Source of the DNA: Mycobacterium europaeum
GTDB lineage: Bacteria > Actinomycetota > Actinomycetes > Mycobacteriales > Mycobacteriaceae
Length of the DNA stretch: 64,000 nt
Direction: 5' to 3'
NCBI RefSeq assembly: GCF_002102155.1
Contig: NZ_LQOU01000026.1
Location: forward strand, 79,431-143,430
Position 1 is the stretch's first letter. Every line of letters begins with the position of its first letter. The translations under genes were made by a program, and so were the position numbers. Under the pieces are notes generated by a model. That model had not been told where the DNA came from, did no database searches, and worked only from the letters and a program-made list of their open reading frames with translations. This document shows positions 17,166-24,500 of this stretch, one piece after another.

Positions 17166-17877
17166 GGCCCGGCCCAGCCCCGGCCAGTTGTCGGCCGCCT
17201 TCGACGCCGGAGCGACGGCATATGACCGCTTGGTGGGCGCCAGCCCCGGGTACCACGAACAACTGCTGCTCTCGGCCCGCCGCATGCGAATCCGCGACCG
17301 CGGCAAGGGTTTACGGCTGCTCGACCTGGGATGCGGGACCGGGGCCTCGACGGCCGCGCTGCTGACCGTGGCCCCCGAGGCCGAGATCGTCGCCGTCGAC
17401 GCCTCGCGGGGCATGCTCGAGGCGGCGGCCGCGAAGGACTGGCCCCCGTCGGTCCGGTTCGTGCACACTCCCGTCGAGGAGCTGGCCGAACACGGCATCA
17501 CCGGACCCTTCGACGGCATCCTGGCCGCCTACCTGATCCGCAACCTCGCCGACCGGGACGGCCAACTGCGAAAGTTCCGGGCCCTGCTGCGGCCCGGCGC
17601 CACCCTGGCCGTGCACGAATACTCGGTGCGCGACTCCCCCGCCGCCACCCTGATCTGGCACGCCGTGTGCTGGGGCATCATCATTCCCACCGGGTGGTGG
17701 CGCACCCGGGACACCGCGCTGTACCGCTACCTGTGGCGCAGCGTGCTGGAGTTCGACGGCGCGGCGCGCTTCCGGGCCCGCCTCGCCGATGCGGGCTTCA
17801 CCGCGGTGCACAGCGAAACGATGCCCGGCTGGGAGGCCAACATCGTCCACACGTTCCTGGCGGACGCGCCGTCATGA
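17152..17877 (+). CDS. SAM-dependent methyltransferase of the carotenoid operon (CrtT-like)
   Basis: A 241-residue UbiE/COQ5-type class I methyltransferase. Motif I is LLDLGCGTGAST, followed by EIVAVDASRGML and the post-motif AAYLIRNLADRDGQL. The GTG at 17152 lies inside the end of crtYd. Its position directly between a lycopene cyclase and crtU reproduces the crtY-crtT-crtU order of Streptomyces griseus, where CrtT is a putative methylase of uncertain role. The substrate is unknown; a carotenoid or quinone ring is the reasonable guess. Confidence 0.85.
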   Translation: MRVGEARPSPGQLSAAFDAGATAYDRLVGASPGYHEQLLLSARRMRIRDRGKGLRLLDLGCGTGASTAALLTVAPEAEIVAVDASRGMLEAAAAKDWPPSVRFVHTPVEELAEHGITGPFDGILAAYLIRNLADRDGQLRKFRALLRPGATLAVHEYSVRDSPAATLIWHAVCWGIIIPTGWWRTRDTALYRYLWRSVLEFDGAARFRARLADAGFTAVHSETMPGWEANIVHTFLADAPS

Positions 17878-19421
17878 CCGGATCGGGCAACGCTCAGCAG
17901 GCCGATCCCCGGCGCGAAACACACTTCGCCGCAATAGGTTTGCCGGACGCGGGAGCGCTGCCCGCGCGCCCCCGGGTGGTCGTCGTGGGCGGCGGCATCG
18001 CGGGCCTGACCGCCGCGACCGGCCTGGCCGAACGCGGCGTCGCCGTCGAGGTGGTCGAGCGCGAGCATTACCTCGGCGGTCGGGTGGGCGGCTGGACCGA
18101 GCACGACGACGGGGCCGACCTCGCCATGAATCGGGGCTTCCACGCGTTCTTCCGGCAGTACTACAACCTGCGGGCCCTGCTCGGGCGCATCGATCCCGAC
18201 TTGGGGATGCTGACGCCCGTCGACGACTACCCGCTGATCGATGGGGAGGGCCGGCGCGACACCTTCCGGGGACTGCCGCGCACGCCACCGTGGAACGCGG
18301 TGGCCTTCGCCGCCCGCAGCCCCACGTTCCGGCTTCGCGACTTCCTCGAGATCGACGCTCGCGCCGCCGCGCCGCTGGCCGCGGTGGCGGTGCCCGACAT
18401 CTACGAGCGCCTCGACCATGTCGACGCCGCGACCTTCCTGGAGAACATCCGGTTCCCGCCGGCCGCAAGGCATCTGGCATTCGAGGTGTTCTCCCGCAGT
18501 TTCTTCGCCGACCCGTCGAAGCTGTCCGCGGCGGAGTTGGCGACCATGTTCCACATCTACTTCCTCGGGTCCTCCGAAGGCCTCATCTTCGACGTCCCGA
18601 CGTCCAACTACGACACCGCGCTCTGGCAGCCGCTGCAGTCCTACCTCGAGGCGCGCGACGTGCACTTCCGGCTCGGCACCGGCGCAGCGCGCATCGACCC
18701 GGGCCAGACGGCGCCCTTCCGGGTGCAGACCGATTCCGGCGAGCACGTCGAGGCGGACGCCGTCGTGCTGGCCACCGACGTGGCGGGATTGCAGCGGGTG
18801 GTGGCCGCATCGACCGAGCTGGCCACCGATGACTGGCGCGGACAGATCGCCCGGCTGCGCACCGCCCCGCCTTTCGCCGTGCACCGGCTGTGGCTGGATC
18901 GGCCCGTCGCCGCCCGGCGACCGGCGTTTCTGGGCACGGCCGGCCACGAGCCGCTGGACAACATCAGCGTGCTGGAGCGCTACGAACGCGAGGCCGCCCA
19001 ATGGTCCCGCAGGCACCACGGGTCGGTCGTCGAGTTGCACTCCTATGCCCTCGACGCCGCGCCGTCCCGCGCGGCGGCGCTGCGTCAACTGCACAAGGTC
19101 TACCCGGAAACCGCGGCGGCGCAGGTTGTTTCCGAGCGACTGCTGCATCGCAGCGATTGCCCGCTGTTCTCTCCGGGGTCCTATGCGGACCGGCCCGCCG
19201 TCGTCACGCCGCAGCCCGGACTGGTGCTGGCCGGCGACGCGGTGCGCATCGACTTGCCCGTCGCTCTGATGGAGCGCGCCGCCACCACGGGGTGGTGCGC
19301 CGCGAACCATTTGCTGAGAAAATGGGGACTGGCCGGACACGCGTTGGTCACCGTACCCACCCGGGGCCGGTCACCCGTGCTGCGATGGCTTGCCACCCGC
19401 GAAGGACGTGCCCGACGATGA
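17874..19421 (+). CDS. crtU: Beta-carotene desaturase/methylase (aromatic ring-forming CrtU)
   Basis: A 515-residue FAD enzyme of the CrtI/CrtU superfamily. The dinucleotide-binding motif VVVVGGGIAGLTAATGL starts near residue 35, followed by VVEREHYLGGRVGGW; the C-terminal FAD signature is GLVLAGDAVRIDLPVALMERA. MNRGFHAFFRQYYN and VFSRSFFADPSKLSAAEL are family-specific stretches of isorenieratene-type synthases. CrtU converts the beta-ionone rings of beta-carotene into aromatic phi rings (isorenieratene, historically leprotene in mycobacteria), and a crtU gene is described in the M. aurum cluster. The start overlaps the methyltransferase stop (ATGA). Confidence 0.85.
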   Translation: MTGSGNAQQADPRRETHFAAIGLPDAGALPARPRVVVVGGGIAGLTAATGLAERGVAVEVVEREHYLGGRVGGWTEHDDGADLAMNRGFHAFFRQYYNLRALLGRIDPDLGMLTPVDDYPLIDGEGRRDTFRGLPRTPPWNAVAFAARSPTFRLRDFLEIDARAAAPLAAVAVPDIYERLDHVDAATFLENIRFPPAARHLAFEVFSRSFFADPSKLSAAELATMFHIYFLGSSEGLIFDVPTSNYDTALWQPLQSYLEARDVHFRLGTGAARIDPGQTAPFRVQTDSGEHVEADAVVLATDVAGLQRVVAASTELATDDWRGQIARLRTAPPFAVHRLWLDRPVAARRPAFLGTAGHEPLDNISVLERYEREAAQWSRRHHGSVVELHSYALDAAPSRAAALRQLHKVYPETAAAQVVSERLLHRSDCPLFSPGSYADRPAVVTPQPGLVLAGDAVRIDLPVALMERAATTGWCAANHLLRKWGLAGHALVTVPTRGRSPVLRWLATREGRARR

Positions 19422-20428
19422 ACATTCGCGAACAGCTGCAACACCTGTGGCCGGCGACCCGGTCCAAAGACTGGCCCCTTCAGGTGATCCCGCGCGCGTC
19501 GTGGGCCGACCAGCGACCGACCTACCGGGAGGCACATCCCGCCATCATCGACGCCGCCCTGGAACGGGCCCGGCAACGGCCCACCGGAAACTGGTTCGCT
19601 TTCGCCGGGAGTGCCGACGTGCGCCCCGGCCGGCCGTTCGGCGCGCGCGTCGCCGGGGTCGAGATCGTCGCCTGGCGCGACGACGAACGCCGGCTCTGTG
19701 TGGGCCCCCGCAGTTGCCCGCACCTGGGGGCCGATCTGGCCACCGGGGCCGTGCACCGCGGCACGCTGATCTGCCGGTGGCACGGCTTGGCGCTGAACGG
19801 CCATTCTCGTGAGTTCGGGTGGAGCCCCTTGCCCGGTCACGACGACGGCACGCTGGTATGGGTGCGGCTCGACGAGGTGGGCGGGGAAACGCCGTTGGAG
19901 GAGCCGGTGATTCCCGCCCGGCCGACCGGCGAGACGCTGGCCGCGGTCGCCCGCATGGCCGGCGTGTGCGAGCCCGCCGACATCATCGCCAACCGGCTGG
20001 ACCCCTGGCACGGCGCATGGTTTCACCCCTACTCGTTCACCCGGCTCGAAGTGCTCACCACGCCGACCGAACACGTCGATCGCTTCTTGGTGGCGGTGAC
20101 CTTCCGGATGGGCCGTCTGGGCGTTCCGGTCGTCGCGGAATTCAGCTGCCCGGAGGCGCGCACCATCGTGATGCGCATCGTGGACGGTGAGGGAACCGGC
20201 AGCACCGTCGAGACCCACGCCACCCCAATCGGTTTGGGCCCCGACGGACGTCCCCGCACCGCGGTGCTGGAAGCCACCATCGCGTATTCGGACCGGCCGG
20301 GGTTCCAGCGGGCCTCCCGGGCCGCACCTGTGATCACGCCGCTCATGCGCTTCGCGGCCAACAGGCTCTGGCGTGACGACCTCGCCTACGCCGAGCGCCG
20401 CTATCAGGTCCGTAGCGGCCTCGGCTGA
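19418..20428 (+). CDS. Rieske [2Fe-2S] protein, DUF5914 type, of the carotenoid operon
   Basis: A 336-residue protein. The Rieske cluster is fully intact: C100 and H102 (CPHLG), then C119 and H122 (CRWHG), with the expected 16-residue spacing. The C-terminal 200 residues are a DUF5914-like region with DPWHGAWFHPYSFTRLEV, which supplies several His and Asp residues that could hold a mononuclear iron but does not show the classic oxygenase triad clearly. It overlaps crtU by 4 nt, so it is almost certainly part of carotenoid tailoring. Hydroxylation or another ring oxidation is inference; no biochemical role is known to me. Confidence 0.8.
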   Translation: MNIREQLQHLWPATRSKDWPLQVIPRASWADQRPTYREAHPAIIDAALERARQRPTGNWFAFAGSADVRPGRPFGARVAGVEIVAWRDDERRLCVGPRSCPHLGADLATGAVHRGTLICRWHGLALNGHSREFGWSPLPGHDDGTLVWVRLDEVGGETPLEEPVIPARPTGETLAAVARMAGVCEPADIIANRLDPWHGAWFHPYSFTRLEVLTTPTEHVDRFLVAVTFRMGRLGVPVVAEFSCPEARTIVMRIVDGEGTGSTVETHATPIGLGPDGRPRTAVLEATIAYSDRPGFQRASRAAPVITPLMRFAANRLWRDDLAYAERRYQVRSGLG

Positions 20429-20439
20429 AGGGCTTGACC

Positions 20440-20844
20440 GTGCGGAAAGGGTATGTCGCCGCCGTCGTCCTCACGGTCGGCATGCACCTCGCCTACCTGG
20501 CGTACCTGCCGGTGGGCGGCTTCCTCGCCCTGCGCTGGCCACGCACCATCACGCTGCACCGTGCCGCAGTCGCCTGGGGTGTCGCCGTCGTCACGCTCGA
20601 GCTGCCGTGCCCGCTGACGGCTCTGGAATCGTGGGCGCGCCGCCGCGCAGCCATGAATCCCTTGCCCGCCACCGGGTTCGTCGACCGGTACGTCGAGGGG
20701 TTATTCGTCCCCTCCGGCCGCGTCGGCGCGGCTCAGTTCCTCGCGTTCGTGTCGGCCGCCGTCTCCTGGGGTCTGTTCGCGGGGCGCGTCAGCCGCTCAG
20801 GCCGGCCGGTGCCCCCGGCGCGCCGGCCACCGACGAATCGGTGA
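20440..20844 (+). CDS. DUF2784-type membrane protein
   Basis: A 134-residue protein with four predicted membrane helices, including VAAVVLTVGMHLAYLAYLPV, AAVAWGVAVVTLELPCPLTALE and FLAFVSAAVSWGLFAGR. The CPLTALESWARRRAAM segment is characteristic of DUF2784 proteins. GTG 20440 is chosen because GAAGG lies about 8 nt upstream; TTG 20434 is too close to it. It starts 11 bp after the Rieske gene, so it may end the crt operon. Function unknown. Confidence 0.75.
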   Translation: MRKGYVAAVVLTVGMHLAYLAYLPVGGFLALRWPRTITLHRAAVAWGVAVVTLELPCPLTALESWARRRAAMNPLPATGFVDRYVEGLFVPSGRVGAAQFLAFVSAAVSWGLFAGRVSRSGRPVPPARRPPTNR

Positions 20845-21037
20845 CGGGCGCCGCCGTGTCGGGTTGACTCCGACGAGAGTTGCGGTGCCACAAGGCCCAC
20901 GCGGCCGCCGACAGCAGCACCGCTGACAGGATCACGGCGGGCCAGAGGGCCAACTGCGCAAGCCACAGATCGCGCTGGAGCCGCATCACCTTGCGTCGGC
21001 CGCGCCAGACACGCTGCGGCAGCTGTTTCACAGTCAT
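20789..21037 (-). CDS. Small single-span membrane protein
   Basis: An 82-residue protein: basic N-terminus (KQLPQRVWRGRRKVMRLQRD), one strong membrane helix (ALWPAVILSAVLLSAAAWAL), then a disordered Ala/Pro-rich tail. Third-position GC is high, as in real genes here. It overlaps the end of the convergent DUF2784 gene by 56 bp, which lowers confidence. ATG 21037 is used; GTG 21058 is possible. Confidence 0.45.
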   Translation of the reverse strand: MTVKQLPQRVWRGRRKVMRLQRDLWLAQLALWPAVILSAVLLSAAAWALWHRNSRRSQPDTAAPVTDSSVAGAPGAPAGLSG

Positions 21038-21141
21038 CGGACGCCAGGTACCCCCCACCCGGCGGTTTAAACGGCGCGGAGCGGCAGGGGTTTCGCGGTC
21101 CCCGGGTGTTTGGCGCGCGCCCGTGCGGGCTAGTCACCAGC

Positions 21142-21435
21142 ATGAGCACTGAGCCGCGCGTTGCCCCCGAGCCGTCGTCGCGATCGTTCACCCGGCTGGC
21201 GGCCGCGTGGTGGGCGCTGGTCGTCGGGCTGGTGATCCTCATCGTTCTGCTCGTCTTCGTCGCGCAGAACACCGAATCGATCGCCGTGCATTTCCTCGTC
21301 TTCCGCTGGAACTTGCCGGTGGGCGTGGGCTACCTGCTGTCGGCCGTGGCCGGCGCGACCACGACGGTGCTCGTCGGCGCCGCCCGGATCATCCAGCTGC
21401 GGCGCGCCGCCAAGAGGCAACTCAGGGCCCTCTGA
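21142..21435 (+). CDS. LapA-domain (DUF1049) membrane protein
   Basis: A 97-residue protein with two membrane helices. The motif LLVFVAQNTESIAVHFLVFRWNLPVGVGYLLSAVAG, cited here only by its key residues QNT and F-x-W, is the hallmark of LapA family proteins: a helix, a short beta-like loop, a second helix, then a basic cytosolic tail (RIIQLRRAAKRQLRAL). In other bacteria these help envelope assembly. Its role in this island is unknown. ATG 21142 is preferred to the longer upstream frame because the family starts just before the first helix. Confidence 0.8.
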   Translation: MSTEPRVAPEPSSRSFTRLAAAWWALVVGLVILIVLLVFVAQNTESIAVHFLVFRWNLPVGVGYLLSAVAGATTTVLVGAARIIQLRRAAKRQLRAL

Positions 21436-21614
21436 TCCCCGGCCCAAGCGGGACCCCAAAACCCTTGCCAGGCAGGCGTTCACGAGTCTGTGACTATGGC
21501 CGGACCCGCCTCCCCCGAGTAAATTAAATATCAATTTTCTTAACTAAAACGAGCCCGTCGGAGGGTTCGGCCCGGATTCGGGTGGGAATGCCACAGCGAG
21601 CAAGGGGGAAGATC

Positions 21615-22031
21615 ATGGGCGAAACGCGCGACGGGGTCGCGGAGGCGGTCGGCAAAGTCACCGAGGCCCTCGAGATCGTGGAGCGGGCCCGGGGACACCT
21701 GTACTCGTTTCATCAGCTGACCGGGCACGCCGACTTGCAACTCGATGCCGCTGTCGCCCGGCTGCGCGAACTCGGACATGCCGACCTGGCGCAACACATC
21801 AGCGACGAGCTGGTCGGGCGCAACGTGTTACCGGGCCGATGGACCTTTCAGGTTGTCGACGAATACGACGACGGCTATTACCGATGCTTCCGAGAAGTCG
21901 AGCGCCTGGTACGAGACCGCCTCACCGGCGGACGCCGTCACGTCCACGAAGCGCAGCTGAAAGAGAGCCGGCGCACGCCCGCGCATCCGGCCCATACCGC
22001 CACCCCCGACGACGACTCGGCAAAGGAGTGA
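21615..22031 (+). CDS. Conserved hypothetical protein
   Basis: A 138-residue soluble protein not assignable to a family by eye. It is rich in helices (VAEAVGKVTEALEIVERARGHLYSFHQLTGHADLQ...), with a conserved-looking GRWTFQVVDEYDDGYY segment and a charged tail. AGGGGGAA 5 nt before ATG 21615 decides the start. The 70-bp AT-rich stretch before it (21515-21550) is probably its promoter. It is followed 1 bp later by the DUF2867 gene, so the two are co-transcribed. Confidence 0.65.
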   Translation: MGETRDGVAEAVGKVTEALEIVERARGHLYSFHQLTGHADLQLDAAVARLRELGHADLAQHISDELVGRNVLPGRWTFQVVDEYDDGYYRCFREVERLVRDRLTGGRRHVHEAQLKESRRTPAHPAHTATPDDDSAKE

Positions 22032-22032
22032 A

Positions 22033-23520
22033 TTGACGCACTGCGTCGTGTTCGGCGCCACGGGATACCTGGGCACGCGGCTCGTCCCCCAGCTGCTCGC
22101 GAACGGTCACACCGTGCGGGTGCTGGCCCGCAATCCGGCAAGGCTGGACGGCGTCGCCTGGCGGGGCCGGGTGGAGGTCGTGCGGGGTGACGTCGCCGAC
22201 GCGACGACGGTGCGGCGGGCGCTGGAAGGTCAGCACATCCTGTACTACCTGGTGCATTCGCTGATGCGCTCCGACTTCGTCGACTTCGACGAACGCGCCG
22301 CGCGCACTGTGGCCGAGTGCGCGGGGCAGGCCGGCCTGTCCCGCATCGTCTACGTCGGCGGTATCACGCCCGACGGGCAGCAGCTCTCCGACCATCTGGC
22401 CTCACGCGCCCAGGTGGGGCGCGTGCTCGGGACCTCCGGCGTCCCCTGCGTCGAGTTGCGCGCGGCCGCCATCATCGGGGCGGGCTCGGCCAGCTTCGAA
22501 ATGCTGCGCTATCTCACCGAGCGGCTGCCCCTGATCGTCGCACCGCGCTGGTTGCGTACCTGCGTGCAGCCCATCGCCGTTCGCGACGTGCTCTACTACC
22601 TGGTCCGCGCGGCGGGGCTGCCCGCCGAGGTCAACGGGCCATTCGACATCGGCGGGCCCGACCGCTTCACCTACACCGAAATGATCCGCAAGTACGCGGT
22701 GATCGCGGGCCTGCCCAGGCGACCCGCGGTACCGGTGCCGTTGCTGACACCGCGACTCTCGGCGCCGTGGGTAGACCTGCTCACCCCCATTCCCCGCCAA
22801 TTGGCCGGTTCGCTGATGGAGTCGCTGGAAAACGACGTGGTGTGCGCCAACCATGACATCGCCCGCTACATACCCGATCCCGATGGTGGGCTGACGCATT
22901 ACGAGGAAGCCGTCGAAGGGGCCCTCGCGCACGCCCGGGAAAAGGACCTGTGCACCCGATGGTCGCGCGCCGACACCAACGGCGCACCGTCCCAACCGCT
23001 GCCCACCGACCCGCAGTGGGCCGGTGGATCGCTGTATGAGGATGTGCGCCAACGCCGTAGCCGCTCCGACCCCGACACGCTGTGGCGGGCTATCCGCACC
23101 GCCGTGGCCGCGCGCAATTGGTCGGCGTTGCCCTTGGAATGGCCGCTGCGCGGCTGGCTCAACGGCGCGTTCGGGATGGTCCGGCCGTCGCACCGGCCAC
23201 TCGACGGGCAGAATTTGCACGAGGGCGAGGCACTGGACTGGTGGCGGGTGGAGCACATCGACGCGCCGCGACTGGTCCGGTTACGTGCCGACATCCCGCT
23301 GCCGGGGCGCCTGTGGCTGGAGCTGTCCGCGAGCCCCCACGACGACGGCGGCTCGCGCTACCGGCAGCGGGCGCTGTTCCAGCCGTACGGGCTTGCGGGC
23401 CAGCTCTTCTGGAGCGCGTCGGCACCCTACCGCGATGTGGTGTTCGGCGGTATCGCGCGCGACGTCACGGCCACCGCACGCGCCGGCGCGAGTCGGGCGG
23501 CGGCCCCGTCGCACTGTTGA
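22033..23520 (+). CDS. NAD(P)-binding epimerase-like protein with DUF2867 domain
   Basis: A 495-residue fusion. Residues 1-290 form an atypical SDR (VVFGATGYLGTRLVPQLL, then VRGDVADATTV and YLVHSL), resembling the NmrA/complex I subunit class. Residues from about 335 form a DUF2867 (SRPBCC-like) domain (DPDTLWRAIRTAVAARNW, RQRALFQPYGLAGQLFW). The TTG at 22033 is the start; AAAGGAG lies 5 nt before it. Function unknown. The reverse domain order compared with the fusion at 8757 is notable. Confidence 0.8.
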   Translation: MTHCVVFGATGYLGTRLVPQLLANGHTVRVLARNPARLDGVAWRGRVEVVRGDVADATTVRRALEGQHILYYLVHSLMRSDFVDFDERAARTVAECAGQAGLSRIVYVGGITPDGQQLSDHLASRAQVGRVLGTSGVPCVELRAAAIIGAGSASFEMLRYLTERLPLIVAPRWLRTCVQPIAVRDVLYYLVRAAGLPAEVNGPFDIGGPDRFTYTEMIRKYAVIAGLPRRPAVPVPLLTPRLSAPWVDLLTPIPRQLAGSLMESLENDVVCANHDIARYIPDPDGGLTHYEEAVEGALAHAREKDLCTRWSRADTNGAPSQPLPTDPQWAGGSLYEDVRQRRSRSDPDTLWRAIRTAVAARNWSALPLEWPLRGWLNGAFGMVRPSHRPLDGQNLHEGEALDWWRVEHIDAPRLVRLRADIPLPGRLWLELSASPHDDGGSRYRQRALFQPYGLAGQLFWSASAPYRDVVFGGIARDVTATARAGASRAAAPSHC

Positions 23521-23533
23521 GAGGAGGACCGAC

Positions 23534-23749
23534 ATGGGTGAGCGGAGATTCCATGACGGCGACAAGGTGGAATGGCGGAGCCACGGCAACACCGTCCGGG
23601 GCACCGTCGAAGGAGAAATCACCTCCGACACCGAGACCGCCGGGCGCACCGTCCGGGCGTCCGAAGACGAGCCTCAGTACCGGGTCCGCAGCGACAAGTC
23701 GGGTGCGTACGCCGTGCACAAGCCGAGCGCGCTGCGCCCGGTCGGCTAG
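23534..23749 (+). CDS. DUF2945 TUDOR-like small protein
   Basis: A 71-residue protein (start FHDGDKVEWRSHGNTVRGTVEGEI) matching the hypervirulence-associated TUDOR domain family DUF2945. GAGGAGG 6 nt before ATG 23534 gives a strong start, 13 bp after the DUF2867 gene. It is a small beta-barrel that may bind nucleic acid or protein. No enzymatic residues are visible. Confidence 0.85.
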   Translation: MGERRFHDGDKVEWRSHGNTVRGTVEGEITSDTETAGRTVRASEDEPQYRVRSDKSGAYAVHKPSALRPVG

Positions 23750-23870
23750 GGCCGCAACCCGACGAAGTCCTGACCAGACGGTGCGCGAGCCCGCTCGGCT
23801 TCGCCGATAAACCGCCCGATCGGACAGAAAAGCGCGACACTTGTCGGGGTTCGTGGGGCGCGTGAAGCGG

Positions 23871-23892
23871 TCGCCGATACGCTGGTCGGCGA
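23871..23892. promoter_or_regulatory. Inverted repeat upstream of the second marR gene
   Basis: TCGCCGA and TCGGCGA, separated by 8 bp, end 23 bp before the GTG of the second marR gene. The sequence is unrelated to the AT-rich 29-bp operator at 12643, so this gene appears to be controlled differently. Confidence 0.35.
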
Positions 23893-23915
23893 ATCTTGCA
23901 GAAGGACACAGCTAA

Positions 23916-24500
23916 GTGACCAAGCGCGGCGCCGCTGATCGGCGACTGGACCGAGCCGAACTCGAGAAGTTGATGTCGGCCGACATGCGCGCGCTCACGG
24001 CGCAATCGGACCGCATCGGCAGGCATTTCGCCCGTCAGAACGACGTGGGCGGCACCGACTTGCACGCCTTGCTGCACATCATGGTCGCCGAAACGGCCGG
24101 GACGCCCTTGACGCCGGCGCAGCTGCGCCAACGCCTGGATGTGTCGCCCGCGGCGATCACCTACCTGGTGGACCGCATGATCGACTCCGGCCATCTGCGG
24201 CGTGAGCCCGATCCCGACGACCGGCGCAAGACGCTGCTGCGCTACGAGGAATCCGGCATGGCGCTGGCCCGCTCGTTCTTCAGCCCCCTGGGGGCGGAGC
24301 TGCACGCGGCCCTCGCCGGCATCTCCGACCGCGACCTGACCGCCGCACACCGGGTTTTCCTGGCGATGATGGAGGCGATGTCGACCTTCGAGTCGCAACT
24401 CGACGGAGCGGTTCCCCAACCGCCGGCGGCGAGCGGGAAGCGCCCGCCGGCCAAGGGCCGGGGACGTGCGGTGAGCAAGACCGGCGAGCGCCCGGCCTAA
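23916..24500 (+). CDS. MarR-family regulator, paralogue of the crt-linked MarR
   Basis: A 194-residue MarR protein. Its recognition helix SPAAITYLVDRMIDSGHLRRE and wing DPDDRRKTLLRYEESG are nearly identical to those of the regulator at 12112, as are LHIMVAETAG and SFFSPL elsewhere. The main differences are a basic Pro/Lys-rich tail of about 35 residues and a different N-terminus. The two proteins probably bind the same operator type. It converges with and overlaps the glycosyltransferase by 4 bp. GTG 23916 follows an AAGGACACAGCTAA ribosome site. Confidence 0.85.
   Translation: MTKRGAADRRLDRAELEKLMSADMRALTAQSDRIGRHFARQNDVGGTDLHALLHIMVAETAGTPLTPAQLRQRLDVSPAAITYLVDRMIDSGHLRREPDPDDRRKTLLRYEESGMALARSFFSPLGAELHAALAGISDRDLTAAHRVFLAMMEAMSTFESQLDGAVPQPPAASGKRPPAKGRGRAVSKTGERPA

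Noticed and set aside
17727..19340. A 537-codon minus-strand frame
   Set aside because: It is antisense to crtU and has no recognisable motifs; its composition reflects the GC-rich third positions of crtU.
21515..21550. Fourth MarR operator before the 21615 gene
   Set aside because: TCAATTTTCTTAA has one extra base compared with the half-site and no matching right arm. It is treated as ordinary AT-rich promoter sequence.
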